From Andreesenia angusta (GTDB taxonomy: Bacteria; Bacillota; Clostridia; Tissierellales; Gottschalkiaceae): a stretch of 61,317 bases of DNA. Under the pieces are notes generated by a model. That model was not told the origin of the DNA. It made no database searches and saw only the letters and a list, made by a program, of their open reading frames with translations. Shown piece after piece: positions 25,513 to 34,887 of the stretch. Numbering within the stretch: position 1 is the stretch's first letter; every line of letters begins with the position of its first letter. The translations under genes were made by a program, and so were the position numbers. The stretch is from NCBI RefSeq assembly GCF_001855385.1, contig NZ_MKIE01000009.1:1-61317 (forward strand), written 5' to 3'.

Positions 25513-27024
25513 ATGAATAAAACAGGATTTGATCATCAGAGGTATATAGAAGAGCAGTCAAAATACATCCTAGAGAGGGTGAACAACTACGACAAGCTTT
25601 ACCTGGAGTTCGGAGGAAAGCTGATAGGAGACTTTCACGCTAAAAGAGTATTACCTGGATTCGATGAAAATGCTAAAATAAAGCTACTTTACAAGTTGAG
25701 AGAAAAAGTGGAGATAGTTATATGCGTATATGCCGGAGATATAGAGCGAAACAAGATGAGAGGAGACTATGGGATAACGTACGATATGGACGTGCTAAGG
25801 CTTATAGACGACCTTAGAGAGTACGAGCTCCTAGTCAACAGTGTCGTGATAACAAGATACGATGACCAGCCTTCTACAAACGTGTTTATAAACAAGCTTG
25901 AGAGAAGAGGCATAAAGGTATACAAACATAGAAAGACGAAGGGATACCCTACAGATGTAGACACCATAGTCAGCGACGAGGGATATGGAGAAAACCCTTA
26001 TATAGAGACCACTATGCCAATAGTGGTGGTCACAGCTCCTGGGCCTGGAAGCGGAAAGCTTGCGACATGCCTGAGCCAGCTTTACCACGAATACAGATGC
26101 GGACAGTCTGCTGGATACTCTAAATTCGAGACATTCCCTGTTTGGAACGTGCCTCTTAAGCATCCACTGAACATAGCGTACGAAGCTGCTACAGTTGACC
26201 TCAAAGACGTCAATATGATAGACTCATTTCACTTCGATGCCTACAATGAAGTTGCAGTAAACTACAACAGGGATATAGAGAGTTTTCCAGTGCTAAAGAG
26301 GATAATAGAGAAGATAACTGGAGAGGAATCTGTATACAAGTCGCCTACAGATATGGGAGTAAACAGGGTAGGATTCGGAATAGTAGATGACGAAGCTGTA
26401 AGAGAAGCTTCAAAGCAAGAGATAATAAGAAGGTACTTCCATACGATATGCGACTACAAGAAAGGCTATGCAGACAAGGAGACTTCAGAGAGAATAAAGC
26501 TGATAATGGATGAGCTAAACCTAAAGGAATCAGACAGAAAGGTAGTGGAGCCGGCCAGAGTATACTCTGCAAAGCTAAAGGAAAATGCATGCAAAGCAGA
26601 GGTTTGCTCTGTTACAAGCATAGAGCTATGCGACGGAGAGATACTCACAGGGAGAAGCTCGCTGCTTATGGACGCAACGGCGGCAGCTACACTAAACGCC
26701 ATAAAGCATCTGGCGAATATTTCAGACAGCCTCCACCTGATCTCTCCAGTTGTGCTAGAGCCTATAATAGGGCTTAAGAGAGACAAGTTCGGAAGCAAGA
26801 ACACTGCGCTAAACTGCGAGGAGATACTGATAGCGCTGAGCATTTCGGCGGCTACAAACCCTACAGCGCAGGCAGCCATGGAGAAGCTTTCAGAGCTAAG
26901 GGGATGTCAGGCCCATTCAACCACTATACTGAACACAAACGATGAGCAGACTTTCAGAAAGCTTGGAATAGAGGTTACAAGTGACCCTGAATATCCTACA
27001 GAAAACCTCTTCTACAACTTTTAA
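25513..27024 (+). CDS. DUF1846 family protein
   Basis: A 503-residue protein matching the DUF1846 family in length and motifs: [17 protein letters not shown] at the start, [22 protein letters not shown] in the middle and a C-terminal [17 protein letters not shown] stretch. Structures of the family show P-loop-like and synthetase-like folds, but no reaction is firmly assigned. AAAGGCGAGG precedes the ATG. It is a single-gene unit. Confidence 0.88.
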   Translation: MNKTGFDHQRYIEEQSKYILERVNNYDKLYLEFGGKLIGDFHAKRVLPGFDENAKIKLLYKLREKVEIVICVYAGDIERNKMRGDYGITYDMDVLRLIDDLREYELLVNSVVITRYDDQPSTNVFINKLERRGIKVYKHRKTKGYPTDVDTIVSDEGYGENPYIETTMPIVVVTAPGPGSGKLATCLSQLYHEYRCGQSAGYSKFETFPVWNVPLKHPLNIAYEAATVDLKDVNMIDSFHFDAYNEVAVNYNRDIESFPVLKRIIEKITGEESVYKSPTDMGVNRVGFGIVDDEAVREASKQEIIRRYFHTICDYKKGYADKETSERIKLIMDELNLKESDRKVVEPARVYSAKLKENACKAEVCSVTSIELCDGEILTGRSSLLMDATAAATLNAIKHLANISDSLHLISPVVLEPIIGLKRDKFGSKNTALNCEEILIALSISAATNPTAQAAMEKLSELRGCQAHSTTILNTNDEQTFRKLGIEVTSDPEYPTENLFYNF

Positions 27025-27029
27025 ATACT

Positions 27030-27055
27030 AGAGCCTAGATATCTAGGCTTTTTTC
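27030..27055 (+). terminator. terminator after the DUF1846 gene
   Basis: AGCCTAGATATCTAGGCT is a perfect dyad followed by five Ts. Confidence 0.85.
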
Positions 27056-27081
27056 ATATACGGAAATGGAGGTGGGGAACA

Positions 27082-27879
27082 ATGACTAGAAAAGCTACAG
27101 TCTCATTTGCCTGGGTATTTTTTTATCTCACTGTATACATGTCTCTACAGCTTGGATACTCGTTTTTGTCTAAACTTCTGGAGCAATTTGGAATGCAGCC
27201 GGAATCAGGAGTTGGCAGCACCATAATAATGGCAGGAATCACGGCAGTGCTTGTCTATATCGCAATTTTAAGGCTGCGAGATAAGAGTTTTTTAAATGAG
27301 TGCAGGTTCAGGGCTATTTCGGGAAGACATCTAGCTACATCCGCTGTACTTGGAATTTCTGGACTAGCTGTAAGTTCACTGCTTTTAGCCGGGCTTTCGA
27401 TGTTTCTAGACTCCGCTTATCTAGAGCATATGGAGAATATGGAGCTTATATTAAAGGGAAACAAGTTCATAGTGTTTGCAAGTGTGGGGATAGCAGCACC
27501 AATAGTAGAGGAAGTGATATTCAGGGGGCTGATTTTTAGAGAGCTTGAGAAAGTAATGAGTATAAAGGCCACAGTGGTAGTTCAAGCACTGCTGTTTGGA
27601 ATATACCATTTCAACGTAGCCCAAGGCATTTACACTGTCTTTCTGGGGATTGTGCTTGGGCTTTCGCTCGCATGGACAAGGTCCATCTGGGCTCCCATAG
27701 TTATACACATGGTCAACAACAGCGTGAGCTATGCGTTCTCGTTTTTATCCGATAAAAATGAAGTTGTGCTATCGGTCGTAGGGCTGGTGCTAATGCTTGC
27801 ACTGATTTTGTTTCCAGTGCTTATGAGATATCTCTACAAGACAAGAGTGGATAGGCGGTTTACAGCACATAGAAATTAA
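27082..27879 (+). CDS. CPBP family intramembrane metalloprotease
   Basis: A 265-residue protein with about seven predicted helices. The three CPBP (CAAX protease and bacteriocin-processing) motifs are present: EEVIFRGL, FGIYHFN and HMVNNS, which hold the glutamates and histidines of the metal site. Family members cleave prenylated or membrane peptides or protect against bacteriocins. The true substrate is unknown. Confidence 0.88.
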   Translation: MTRKATVSFAWVFFYLTVYMSLQLGYSFLSKLLEQFGMQPESGVGSTIIMAGITAVLVYIAILRLRDKSFLNECRFRAISGRHLATSAVLGISGLAVSSLLLAGLSMFLDSAYLEHMENMELILKGNKFIVFASVGIAAPIVEEVIFRGLIFRELEKVMSIKATVVVQALLFGIYHFNVAQGIYTVFLGIVLGLSLAWTRSIWAPIVIHMVNNSVSYAFSFLSDKNEVVLSVVGLVLMLALILFPVLMRYLYKTRVDRRFTAHRN

Positions 27880-27882
27880 ATC

Positions 27883-27915
27883 GATACAATTTAAAACTAA
27901 ATTAGATATTGTATC
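27883..27915 (+). promoter_or_regulatory. GATACAAT inverted repeat before the ECF operon
   Basis: GATACAAT (27883-27890) and ATTGTATC (27908-27915) form an 8-bp dyad with a 17-base spacer. A TATAAT at 27932-27937 is the likely -10, so the right arm covers the -35 area. GATACAAT appears again at 27965-27972 across the start codon, and CATACAAT at 27978. It looks like a repressor operator. Confidence 0.5.
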
Positions 27916-27971
27916 CCGAAAAAAACTGTTATATAATAAATTCAAGAATAATAAACAGAGGAGGGATACAA

Positions 27972-28520
27972 TTGAACCATACAATTGAAAATAGCTCTAT
28001 AAAGAGAAGAAGCGAGAGAAGCAAGACAAGAGAAATGGTTATAATGGGGCTTTCTATAGCGCTTGTATATGTTGCGACTCTAATACAGTTCGAGTTGCCT
28101 ACACCTAATGGTGGAGGGCTGGTGCACCTTGGAACAGGGATGTCCTATATACTTGCACTCGTATATGGAAAGAAAATAGGAGCCGTATCAGGTTCGGTGG
28201 CAATGGGCATGTTCGACATACTTTCAAAGTACACTATCTGGGCGCCGACCACAATCATAACTAGGGCGATAATGGGGTATGTTGTAGGAATGATTGCAAC
28301 TAAGAATGGAGAGTCTGGAGATAGCTTCGCTAGAAACGCCATTGCAATAGTAGTTGGAGGAGCTATAATGATAGCTGGCTACTATGTAGGAGAGGCTGTG
28401 ACTTTTGGGAACTGGATCACTCCAGCGGCTTCTGTAGGGGGAAATCTACTTCAGATAATAGTTGGAGGAGCTGGCGCGCTAGCTATAGTTCCGGCGCTTA
28501 AGAAGTCGAAAGTACTTTAG
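27972..28520 (+). CDS. ECF transporter S component
   Basis: A 182-residue membrane protein with about six helices and the YVATLIQFELP, GGLVHLGTG and VYGKKIGAVSGSVAMGMFDILS features of the ECF S-component family that includes DUF1393 proteins. S components bind a vitamin or similar micronutrient and share an energizing module. The EcfA/EcfT genes are not in the window. TTG start at 27972 with GAGGAGGG 6 bases upstream is preferred over an ATG at 27909 that would cross the dyad. The aminotransferase gene follows after 10 bases, suggesting the substrate feeds a PLP enzyme. Confidence 0.85.
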   Translation: MNHTIENSSIKRRSERSKTREMVIMGLSIALVYVATLIQFELPTPNGGGLVHLGTGMSYILALVYGKKIGAVSGSVAMGMFDILSKYTIWAPTTIITRAIMGYVVGMIATKNGESGDSFARNAIAIVVGGAIMIAGYYVGEAVTFGNWITPAASVGGNLLQIIVGGAGALAIVPALKKSKVL

Positions 28521-28530
28521 GAGGTGCAAG

Positions 28531-29655
28531 ATGAAAAAGCCGCTTATAATGACGCCGGGGCCTACGTATGTCTCGGAAGATGTAAGAGATGCAATGTCTA
28601 AAGAGATAACAAATCCTGACATAGATCTGAGCTTCTATGAGTTCTACAGGGAGACTTGCGAGAAGATAGGACAGCTTTTGAACACTGAAAACAAAGTGCT
28701 CATCCTGGACGGGGAAGGGATACTCGGGCTTGAAGCCGCATGCGCCTCTTTGATAGAGGTCGGAGACAGAGTGCTCTGCATAGACAACGGCATATTTGGA
28801 AGAGGTTTTGGGGACTTCGCCAAGATGTACGGTGCGGAAGTGGTCTACTTTGAGTCAGACTACAGAAGGGGACTGGACGTAGCTGCACTGGAGGAGTTTT
28901 TAAAGCAGGACAGCGACTTCAAACTGGCTACACTCGTCCACTGCGAGACTCCTTCAGGGATATTGAACCCGGTGGACAGAATATGCCCTCTTTTGGATGA
29001 ACACGGCATAATCTCTGTTGTAGACTCTGTATCGTCTATAGGAGGGGAAGAACTGCTAGTAGACAAGTGGAAGATAGACATAGCTCTTGGGGGCTCGCAG
29101 AAATGTCTGTCGGCACCGCCAGGGCTGACTTTCCTGAGCGTAAGCGATAGGGCTTGGAATGCGGTGAAGGGCAGGAAGACGCCTGTAGCTGGATTCTACT
29201 GCAACTTGGGGATATGGGAAAACTGGTATGAAAACAAGTGGTTCCCGTATACGCAGCCTATAAGCGATATTTACGCCTTGAGCAAAGCTGTCCAGAATAT
29301 AATAGAAGAGCAGACTACAGTAGAAAGGCATGCTGAAATAGCTGAAAGAGTGAGAACGGCACTCGAGAGCTCTGGACTTGAGATATATGCAAAAGACTCG
29401 CGCTCAAATGCCGTGACCTCTGTTGTGATACCTGAAGGCTTGTCTTACTCAGAGATATATGATGGCATGCTGTCAGAAGGTGTAATGATAGCAGGGGCTT
29501 TCGACTACTTGGCAGGAGTGGTATTAAGGATAGGTCATATGGGGGAGAATTGCTACGAAGAAAAGCTCTACATAACACTAAAAGCATTGGATAAGGTGCT
29601 TAGAGCTTTGGGGGTTAAGATAAAAGGCAAGATACACAGTAATTTTATAGACTGA
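28531..29655 (+). CDS. class V aminotransferase (serine/alanine-glyoxylate type)
   Basis: A 374-residue PLP enzyme. It starts MKKPLIMTPGPTYVSEDVR, as in alanine-glyoxylate and serine-pyruvate aminotransferases. VVDSVSSIGGEELLVDKW contains the PLP-binding Asp, and GGSQKCLSAPPGL the Schiff-base Lys. The natural amino donor is not evident. AGGAGGTG precedes the ATG. It shares an operon with an ECF S component. Confidence 0.9.
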   Translation: MKKPLIMTPGPTYVSEDVRDAMSKEITNPDIDLSFYEFYRETCEKIGQLLNTENKVLILDGEGILGLEAACASLIEVGDRVLCIDNGIFGRGFGDFAKMYGAEVVYFESDYRRGLDVAALEEFLKQDSDFKLATLVHCETPSGILNPVDRICPLLDEHGIISVVDSVSSIGGEELLVDKWKIDIALGGSQKCLSAPPGLTFLSVSDRAWNAVKGRKTPVAGFYCNLGIWENWYENKWFPYTQPISDIYALSKAVQNIIEEQTTVERHAEIAERVRTALESSGLEIYAKDSRSNAVTSVVIPEGLSYSEIYDGMLSEGVMIAGAFDYLAGVVLRIGHMGENCYEEKLYITLKALDKVLRALGVKIKGKIHSNFID

Positions 29656-29665
29656 TATGAGATCA

Positions 29666-29746
29666 AAGCATGCAGAGCAGTCTGCATGCTTTTTTAAAAA
29701 AATAGTCAAAAAGGCTTCAAAAACAACTGTTTTTGAGGCCTTTTTG
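29666..29746 (+). terminator. two tandem terminators after the aminotransferase gene
   Basis: The first hairpin pairs AAGCATGCAGA with TCTGCATGCTT followed by six Ts (29666-29695). The second pairs AAAAAGGC-TCAAAAAC with GTTTTTGA-GGCCTTTTT (29708-29745). The T tract of the second runs into the -35 of the next promoter. Confidence 0.85.
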
Positions 29747-29747
29747 C

Positions 29748-29776
29748 TTGACAAGAGCAGAGAAAGTAGGTAGAAT
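29748..29776 (+). promoter_or_regulatory. promoter of the class-I amidotransferase-like gene
   Basis: TTGACA (29748-29753), 17 bases and TAGAAT (29771-29776). The -35 starts right behind the preceding terminator. Confidence 0.8.
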
Positions 29777-29838
29777 ATAAATTAATACATAGTAAGTTGA
29801 TTGGAATTTAAGAAATAAGATGATTGGAGGGATAACTT

Positions 29839-30600
29839 ATGGCAAAGCCGATTATAGGAATATCGGGAAGTGTTTTAGATATAGAGAACGGGCCTTTCAC
29901 TGGCTCAAGAAGAGCTTATGTAAACGAAGACTACGTCAAGGCAGTAGTTAAGTCAGGAGGAGTACCGGTGATAATTCCTATGACGGCAGATAAGGAGATA
30001 ATAGACATACAGCTAGACGGAATAGACGCTCTGCTACTGAGCGGTGGACATGACATAGATCCAAGCGAGTACGGAGAAGCTCCAAAGCCAAGGCTGAACG
30101 AGACGCTTCCGGAGAGAGACAAGTTCGACATACTTCTAGTTGAAGGCGCAGTGAAGAGGGGTATTCCAGTGCTAGGAATATGCAGAGGTCATCAGGTGTT
30201 GAACGTGGCGCTTGGAGGAAGCCTCCATCAAGATCTCGAGTATATAGAGGGATGCGAAGAGGCTCACGACCAGTTCGAGAGCGAAGACCCAGAGAGCCAT
30301 GCGGTTAGAACTAAAGAGAGATCTATTTTAAGAGAACTGCTTGGAGAGACTCTGAAGGTGAACTCGTTCCATCACTTGGCCATAAAAGAGCTTGCTCCAG
30401 GGTTCAGAGCGACTGCTATATCCTCTGACGGGCTTATAGAGGGAATAGAACACTCGAGGCATAAGTTTATAGTAGGGGTACAGTGGCATCCGGAAGCGTT
30501 GGCTTCTTCTGGAGACAGAAGAATGGAAAGGCTTTTTGAGGAGTTTGTCTACAGCGCGAAGGCACTTTCCAAGCAGGAGAGATATCCTATTGCAATATAG
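29839..30600 (+). CDS. gamma-glutamyl-gamma-aminobutyrate hydrolase family protein
   Basis: A 253-residue class I glutamine-amidotransferase-like hydrolase (peptidase C26). Nucleophile motif GICRGHQVLNV (Cys about 115), catalytic histidine in GVQWHPEA, and the LLSGGHDIDPSEYGE loop resemble PuuD-type enzymes that split gamma-glutamyl amides. The actual substrate is not shown. GGAGGG precedes the ATG. Confidence 0.88.
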   Translation: MAKPIIGISGSVLDIENGPFTGSRRAYVNEDYVKAVVKSGGVPVIIPMTADKEIIDIQLDGIDALLLSGGHDIDPSEYGEAPKPRLNETLPERDKFDILLVEGAVKRGIPVLGICRGHQVLNVALGGSLHQDLEYIEGCEEAHDQFESEDPESHAVRTKERSILRELLGETLKVNSFHHLAIKELAPGFRATAISSDGLIEGIEHSRHKFIVGVQWHPEALASSGDRRMERLFEEFVYSAKALSKQERYPIAI

Positions 30601-30645
30601 TTAACAGCGTTGTATAAAAATCCGCTGTATAATATAATGAAGTTG

Positions 30646-30668
30646 GAGCTTAGATCAAATCTAAGCTC
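30646..30668 (+). promoter_or_regulatory. leader hairpin between the hydrolase and chemoreceptor genes
   Basis: GAGCTTAGAT pairs perfectly with ATCTAAGCTC over a 3-base loop, followed by TAATTTCATTTC. A TATAAT at 30628-30633 just upstream may be a -10. It is either a weak terminator for the hydrolase gene or a structured chemoreceptor leader. Confidence 0.5.
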
Positions 30669-30696
30669 TAATTTCATTTCAGGGGGGATACATAGT

Positions 30697-32436
30697 ATGA
30701 TAAGTTCTTTCAACAATTTAAAAACCAGGACCAAGATAGTCTCCGGGTTCATCTTGCTGGCAGTCATAACTGCGGTGGTCGGGGTCTACAGTGTGTCTAC
30801 AATCGAGGGGATAAGTGCAAACTTGGATTCAATCTACGAGGAGAGGATGCTTCCAAATGCCATTATAGGAGAGGTTCAGACTAACCAAGCTGATGCGAGA
30901 TTTGAAGTGAGCCAGATAATATTCAAGGCGCTTTCAGGAAATATTCAGCCGTCGGATATTCAGGCATCTAAAGAAAAAATAGGAAAGCTGGCTGAAACGA
31001 ATAACGGCTTGATAGAGCAGTACAACAGTACAGATCATTCTGAAGCCGAAATTGAACTGCTGGATAGCTTTTTAAATACAAATAGTGAGTACAGAGAATT
31101 TAGAGATGAAGTATACAGTTTGCTAGAGCAAGGCAAATACGAGGAAGCAATAAAGCTAAATCAGGAAGCGGCCTCTAAGAGAGAGTCAGCTGAGCAGATA
31201 CTGAGAGATCTGAAAGAGCTGAACGGGAAATTAGGAGGCGAGCTAAAGGAGAAAAGCGATGCACATGCTGCTAGAGGAAGAGCTATAGCCGTATCGGCAA
31301 CTATAGTCAGCATAATCCTTGCTGTTGCAATAGGCTTCGTGATATCTAGAAGCATAGTTTCAGGGCTTAAAGCAGGGGTTGAACACTCTGAAAAGCTTGC
31401 AAACGGAGACTTTTCAAGCTCTATAGATGAGAAGTACGTATCGAGGAAAGACGAGATAGGGGAACTCAGCAAGTCATTTGAGCTTATGACTCAAAATCTT
31501 AAAGGTCTAATAATGACTATAAGTGAGAACAGCATGGACGTAAGTTCTTCAAGCGAAGAGCTCAGCGCAACTGTGGAAGAGATAAACGGGCAAGTTCAAA
31601 GTGTAGGCTCGGCCACTCAGGAAATAGCGGCTGGGATGGAGCAGACTTCGGCTGCAATAGAGGAAATAGGGGCCTCGGGATATCAGATATCCTCGCTTTC
31701 AAGCGCACTTGTGGAAGATGCCGTTAATGGAAACGAAAATGCAATTGAAATATCCAGAAGAGCCGAGGACATGAAGTCTAATGCAGAGACTTCAAAAAAG
31801 GAGGCTTACAGCATTTACATTGAAAGACAGAAAGAGATAAAGAACTCAATAGAGAAAAGCGCAGTTGTGGGAGAGATAAAGGTCATGTCCGACTCGATAC
31901 AGGCCATCTCGGAGCAGATAAACCTGCTTGCCTTGAATGCAGCCATAGAGGCGGCTAGAGCCGGCGAATACGGAAAAGGCTTTGCGGTAGTTGCTGACGA
32001 AATAAGGAAGCTTGCAGAAGCCTCTACAAGCACTGTAGACCAGATAAACAGCATGGTTGGAGAGGTGAACACAGCTTTCAACGAGCTTTCAAATGGATCA
32101 GAGAAGCTCCTGGAGTTTATAGACAATAAGGTAATAGCTGACTACGACACTCTGGCGGAGGTCGGGGAGAAGTACCTTGAAGACGCTACTTTTGTGAAAA
32201 ATTCAATGGACACTTTCAACAGAAGGGCGAGCGAGATAAACGAGTCTATAAGCCAGATAAACGAATCCATAGAGTCTGTGTCAAGCGCAGTGGAAGAAGC
32301 CACCGCAAGCAGCATGGAGATTTCAAACAATATGACAGAGGTGACAAGGTCTATAGATGAAGTTTCTAAGGTGGCCGAGTCTCAAGCTGAGCTTTCAGAA
32401 GGGCTCAACATCAATATGAGCAAGTTCACGGTTTAG
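30697..32436 (+). CDS. methyl-accepting chemotaxis protein
   Basis: A 579-residue chemoreceptor. Membrane segments lie at about 12-32 and 190-212, with an extracellular four-helix-bundle type sensor between them, then HAMP and the signalling coil. The kinase-contact tip [20 protein letters not shown] is intact. The ATG at 30697 is chosen because GGGGGG lies 8 bases upstream; an in-frame start at 30610 would include the leader hairpin. The ligand is unknown. Confidence 0.92.
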   Translation: MISSFNNLKTRTKIVSGFILLAVITAVVGVYSVSTIEGISANLDSIYEERMLPNAIIGEVQTNQADARFEVSQIIFKALSGNIQPSDIQASKEKIGKLAETNNGLIEQYNSTDHSEAEIELLDSFLNTNSEYREFRDEVYSLLEQGKYEEAIKLNQEAASKRESAEQILRDLKELNGKLGGELKEKSDAHAARGRAIAVSATIVSIILAVAIGFVISRSIVSGLKAGVEHSEKLANGDFSSSIDEKYVSRKDEIGELSKSFELMTQNLKGLIMTISENSMDVSSSSEELSATVEEINGQVQSVGSATQEIAAGMEQTSAAIEEIGASGYQISSLSSALVEDAVNGNENAIEISRRAEDMKSNAETSKKEAYSIYIERQKEIKNSIEKSAVVGEIKVMSDSIQAISEQINLLALNAAIEAARAGEYGKGFAVVADEIRKLAEASTSTVDQINSMVGEVNTAFNELSNGSEKLLEFIDNKVIADYDTLAEVGEKYLEDATFVKNSMDTFNRRASEINESISQINESIESVSSAVEEATASSMEISNNMTEVTRSIDEVSKVAESQAELSEGLNINMSKFTV

Positions 32437-32443
32437 AACCATA

Positions 32444-32484
32444 AAAATAGCCAAGATTAATTTCTTATTAATCTTGGCTATTTT
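32444..32484. terminator. bidirectional terminator between chemoreceptor and diguanylate cyclase
   Basis: AAAATAGCCAAGATTAAT pairs with ATTAATCTTGGCTATTTT over TTCTT. It serves both converging genes, and the cyclase stop codon lies within the right arm. Confidence 0.88.
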
Positions 32485-33805
32485 CTTTTGAGTTCTTTAG
32501 AGACTCTTTATGCTTGTACATCCTCTTGTCAGCTATGGCGTAGAGCTTTTCGTAGGTGGCCGCATCGTCAGGTGTGACTGCATAGCCTAGGGCAAATTTA
32601 GTTTCAATCTCGATGTCGCCTACCACTACAGGCTCTTCAGTGATGCTGTTGACTCTGTCTAGGACAAGTTTCAGACTCTTTTCTTCACGTAAGTCATTTA
32701 AAAAAAGAATGTACTCGTCACCACCAAACCGAGAGACACGATCTGTGCTCCTAAGGGTTGTTTTTATCCTATCTGCTATTTCTATTAAAACGGCATCTCC
32801 TACAGGGTGTCCAAAAGTGTCGTTTACTTCCTTAAATCCGTTCAAATCTATAACACATATGGCATGACGTTTCTTGCTCTTCAAAAGCTGCTTTTTTGCA
32901 AAATCTTGAAAAGACATCTTGTTCAGAGTTCCCGTCAAAGGATCTTTCCTTGAGAGGGTTATCTTGCTCTGGTAGTGCTCTACCGTCAAGTACACAAAGC
33001 AGAAGGCTATTGCCACAATCACATAGAAAAAATAGACGATGCCATTAGAGTGATTTTCCCTGTAAGCCCAGCCTTCCACGGGGTATATGGCGAGCTCCCA
33101 TGTTTGATTTGGCAGTGAGATATTTTTTCCAAGGTAGTCCTTGTCAAACACTTCAGGGTTTCCCCATATAAAGTCATTTTTGCCGTCAGTCTTTCTAGCT
33201 TTAAGTGCAAGCAGGTAGCCGTTTTTTTCAGGGGCAAGTCCTATTTTCTTTATTATTTCATCGAAATCTATAGTTATGACTGAAAGTCCCCAGAACTTGC
33301 TGTTTTCATTTAAAAATATGGCCTTTCTGTTGAATACCAAATACCCGCCCTGCTTTGCTTTGACAGGACCTTGAGTTACGGACTCTTTAGACTCTATTGC
33401 AGCCTTGACGAACGGGCGTCGCTCGCTGTCAGAAAGCAAGTCGTGATTGAGAGCGGCTTCGCTTCCTGAAAGCGGATAGATATGCTTCACAATGGCGTTT
33501 GGAGCTATGGCTATGTTTTTTATGATAGTGTGGTCTTTCAATATCAAATTTGAATACTTCTCAAAAGTCTCTTCTGGAATGTCGGGGTTTGTAGTAACCA
33601 AGAGGTCTATAAACTCCGCATACTGAAGACTGGTGTTTATTATGCTTTGAACTCTGTCGCTATAGACTGTAAGCTCTTGAACAGCTAAAAGCCTGTTCTG
33701 CTTTGAGACAGAATCGATCTGCTCTTTGTATATCAGGGAAAAGCCCAGAATGAGCAGAACCGAGACCAGAGAAGCTATAATCAGAGATACTATTTTATTT
33801 TTCAT
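32468..33805 (-). CDS. CHASE-domain diguanylate cyclase
   Basis: A 445-residue membrane signalling enzyme. An N-terminal helix (about 5-25) and a second at about 260-280 frame an extracellular CHASE sensor (IAPNAIVKHIYPLSGSEAAL, SERRPFVKAAI). The C-terminal GGDEF domain has RKDPLTGTLNK, DLNGFKEVNDTFGHPVGD and the active-site motif RFGGDEY, with Tyr in place of the usual Phe. It should make cyclic di-GMP in response to a small outside signal. Confidence 0.9.
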   Translation of the reverse strand: MKNKIVSLIIASLVSVLLILGFSLIYKEQIDSVSKQNRLLAVQELTVYSDRVQSIINTSLQYAEFIDLLVTTNPDIPEETFEKYSNLILKDHTIIKNIAIAPNAIVKHIYPLSGSEAALNHDLLSDSERRPFVKAAIESKESVTQGPVKAKQGGYLVFNRKAIFLNENSKFWGLSVITIDFDEIIKKIGLAPEKNGYLLALKARKTDGKNDFIWGNPEVFDKDYLGKNISLPNQTWELAIYPVEGWAYRENHSNGIVYFFYVIVAIAFCFVYLTVEHYQSKITLSRKDPLTGTLNKMSFQDFAKKQLLKSKKRHAICVIDLNGFKEVNDTFGHPVGDAVLIEIADRIKTTLRSTDRVSRFGGDEYILFLNDLREEKSLKLVLDRVNSITEEPVVVGDIEIETKFALGYAVTPDDAATYEKLYAIADKRMYKHKESLKNSKENSQD

Positions 33806-33850
33806 TGGATATCTCCTCTTTCCAAAGAATTATTACTTCTTATTAATACA

Positions 33851-33879
33851 ATTATATACTTTTAAACTAGGGATTACAA
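33851..33879 (-). promoter_or_regulatory. promoter of the diguanylate cyclase gene
   Basis: On the minus strand TTGTAA (33879-33874), 17 bases and a perfect TATAAT (33856-33851). Confidence 0.75.
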
Positions 33880-34112
33880 TTTGAAAAAACCTTTAGTTCA
33901 GGGTCTTATTAAATTATTTCTTGGAAAATTTTAAAAAAAGGTAGCTTTTAAAAGAAGTATGTGGTATCATTATTTATAAGCTTAATTCAAAAGTAAAAAT
34001 AATATATGTTACACAATTTCTGAGATTCAAACTTCATTAGGTACACTTCAGAAATTTCAAACGCAACATTTTTTACTGGAATTAAAATAATAAAATTTTT
34101 GGAGGTATCACA
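33880..34112 (+). other. AT-rich leader region of the cold shock gene
   Basis: The intergenic stretch from the cyclase promoter to the csp start holds no gene. It is very AT-rich and fits the long 5' untranslated leader usual for cold shock genes. TGGAGGT before the csp ATG is the only clear signal; I could not fix a promoter. Confidence 0.5.
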
Positions 34113-34310
34113 ATGAACGGTACAGTAAAATGGTTTAACTCAGAAAAAGGATTTGGATTTATAACAGGAGAAGACGGAGCAGACGTATTCGCACACTTCT
34201 CACAAATAAACAAAGAAGGATTCAAAACTCTAGAAGAAGGACAAGCAGTTAGCTTTGACCTAGTTCAAGGAGCTAAAGGTCCTCAAGCAGAGAACATAAA
34301 CATAATATAA
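34113..34310 (+). CDS. csp: cold shock protein
   Basis: A 65-residue CspA-type protein with RNP1 (KGFGFIT) and RNP2 (VFAHFS) intact. It starts [17 protein letters not shown]. Such proteins bind single-stranded RNA and help translation in the cold. Codon use is strongly biased, as in highly expressed genes. It is a single-gene unit with a terminator. Confidence 0.96.
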   Translation: MNGTVKWFNSEKGFGFITGEDGADVFAHFSQINKEGFKTLEEGQAVSFDLVQGAKGPQAENINII

Positions 34311-34328
34311 TTTAAAATATGATTATGA

Positions 34329-34359
34329 CACCCCTTAGACAAGCTCTAAGGGGTTTTTT
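34329..34359 (+). terminator. terminator after the cold shock gene
   Basis: ACCCCTTAGA pairs with TCTAAGGGGT over CAAGC, followed by Ts. Confidence 0.88.
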
Positions 34360-34473
34360 AATACAGATGTAACCGGTCCTTAACTTTTCTATAACCATTT
34401 TTTCGCTGAAATAAGTCAAAATAAAGTCAAGAGATACTCGATTTAATAAAAAATTAAATATGAGGAGATGATT

Positions 34474-34782
34474 TTGTTGGTAGTTTTCAGCATGAAGAAC
34501 TTCAATATCTACAGAGTGGGAAATGGGCATATAGTCCACAATACAAATCTGGAATTTGGAGAAGGGCATACTCATATCAAGAGCTTTAAATACGCAAAGC
34601 AGATAATACACAACATGCTTTACAGAAAAAGGCCACAGACAAAGAATCTATATCTCTTGGAGAGCCATAAGAGGATATCGGATGACTCTGAGTACAAGGA
34701 GCTGATAGACCAACTTATGGAGAGCAGAAAACAGGGCAAGCGATACTATGTAAATATAAATAAGGGAACAGTTAGAAAGTGA
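34474..34782 (+). CDS. hypothetical protein (about 102 residues)
   Basis: I do not recognise it. It is basic, with the stretch HTHIKSFKYAKQIIHNMLYRK in the middle and no membrane segment. TTG starts at 34474 or 34477 fit AGGAG at 34463; the ATG at 34468 would overlap that site. It has its own terminator and lies between csp and an SLH protein gene. Confidence 0.65.
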   Translation: MLVVFSMKNFNIYRVGNGHIVHNTNLEFGEGHTHIKSFKYAKQIIHNMLYRKRPQTKNLYLLESHKRISDDSEYKELIDQLMESRKQGKRYYVNINKGTVRK

Positions 34783-34806
34783 GGGGCCTATAGGCCTCTT
34801 GTTTTA
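34781..34806 (+). terminator. terminator after the 34474 gene
   Basis: GAGGGGCC pairs with GGCCTCTT (one bulge) over a TATA loop, followed by TGTTTTATTT. Confidence 0.65.
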
Positions 34807-34887
34807 TTTGTAACAAAAATCATGGCAAAAGAGTTAATGTGGTGGTAAGATATAATAGTATATATCAGAAATGAGAGGAGTTTTTTA

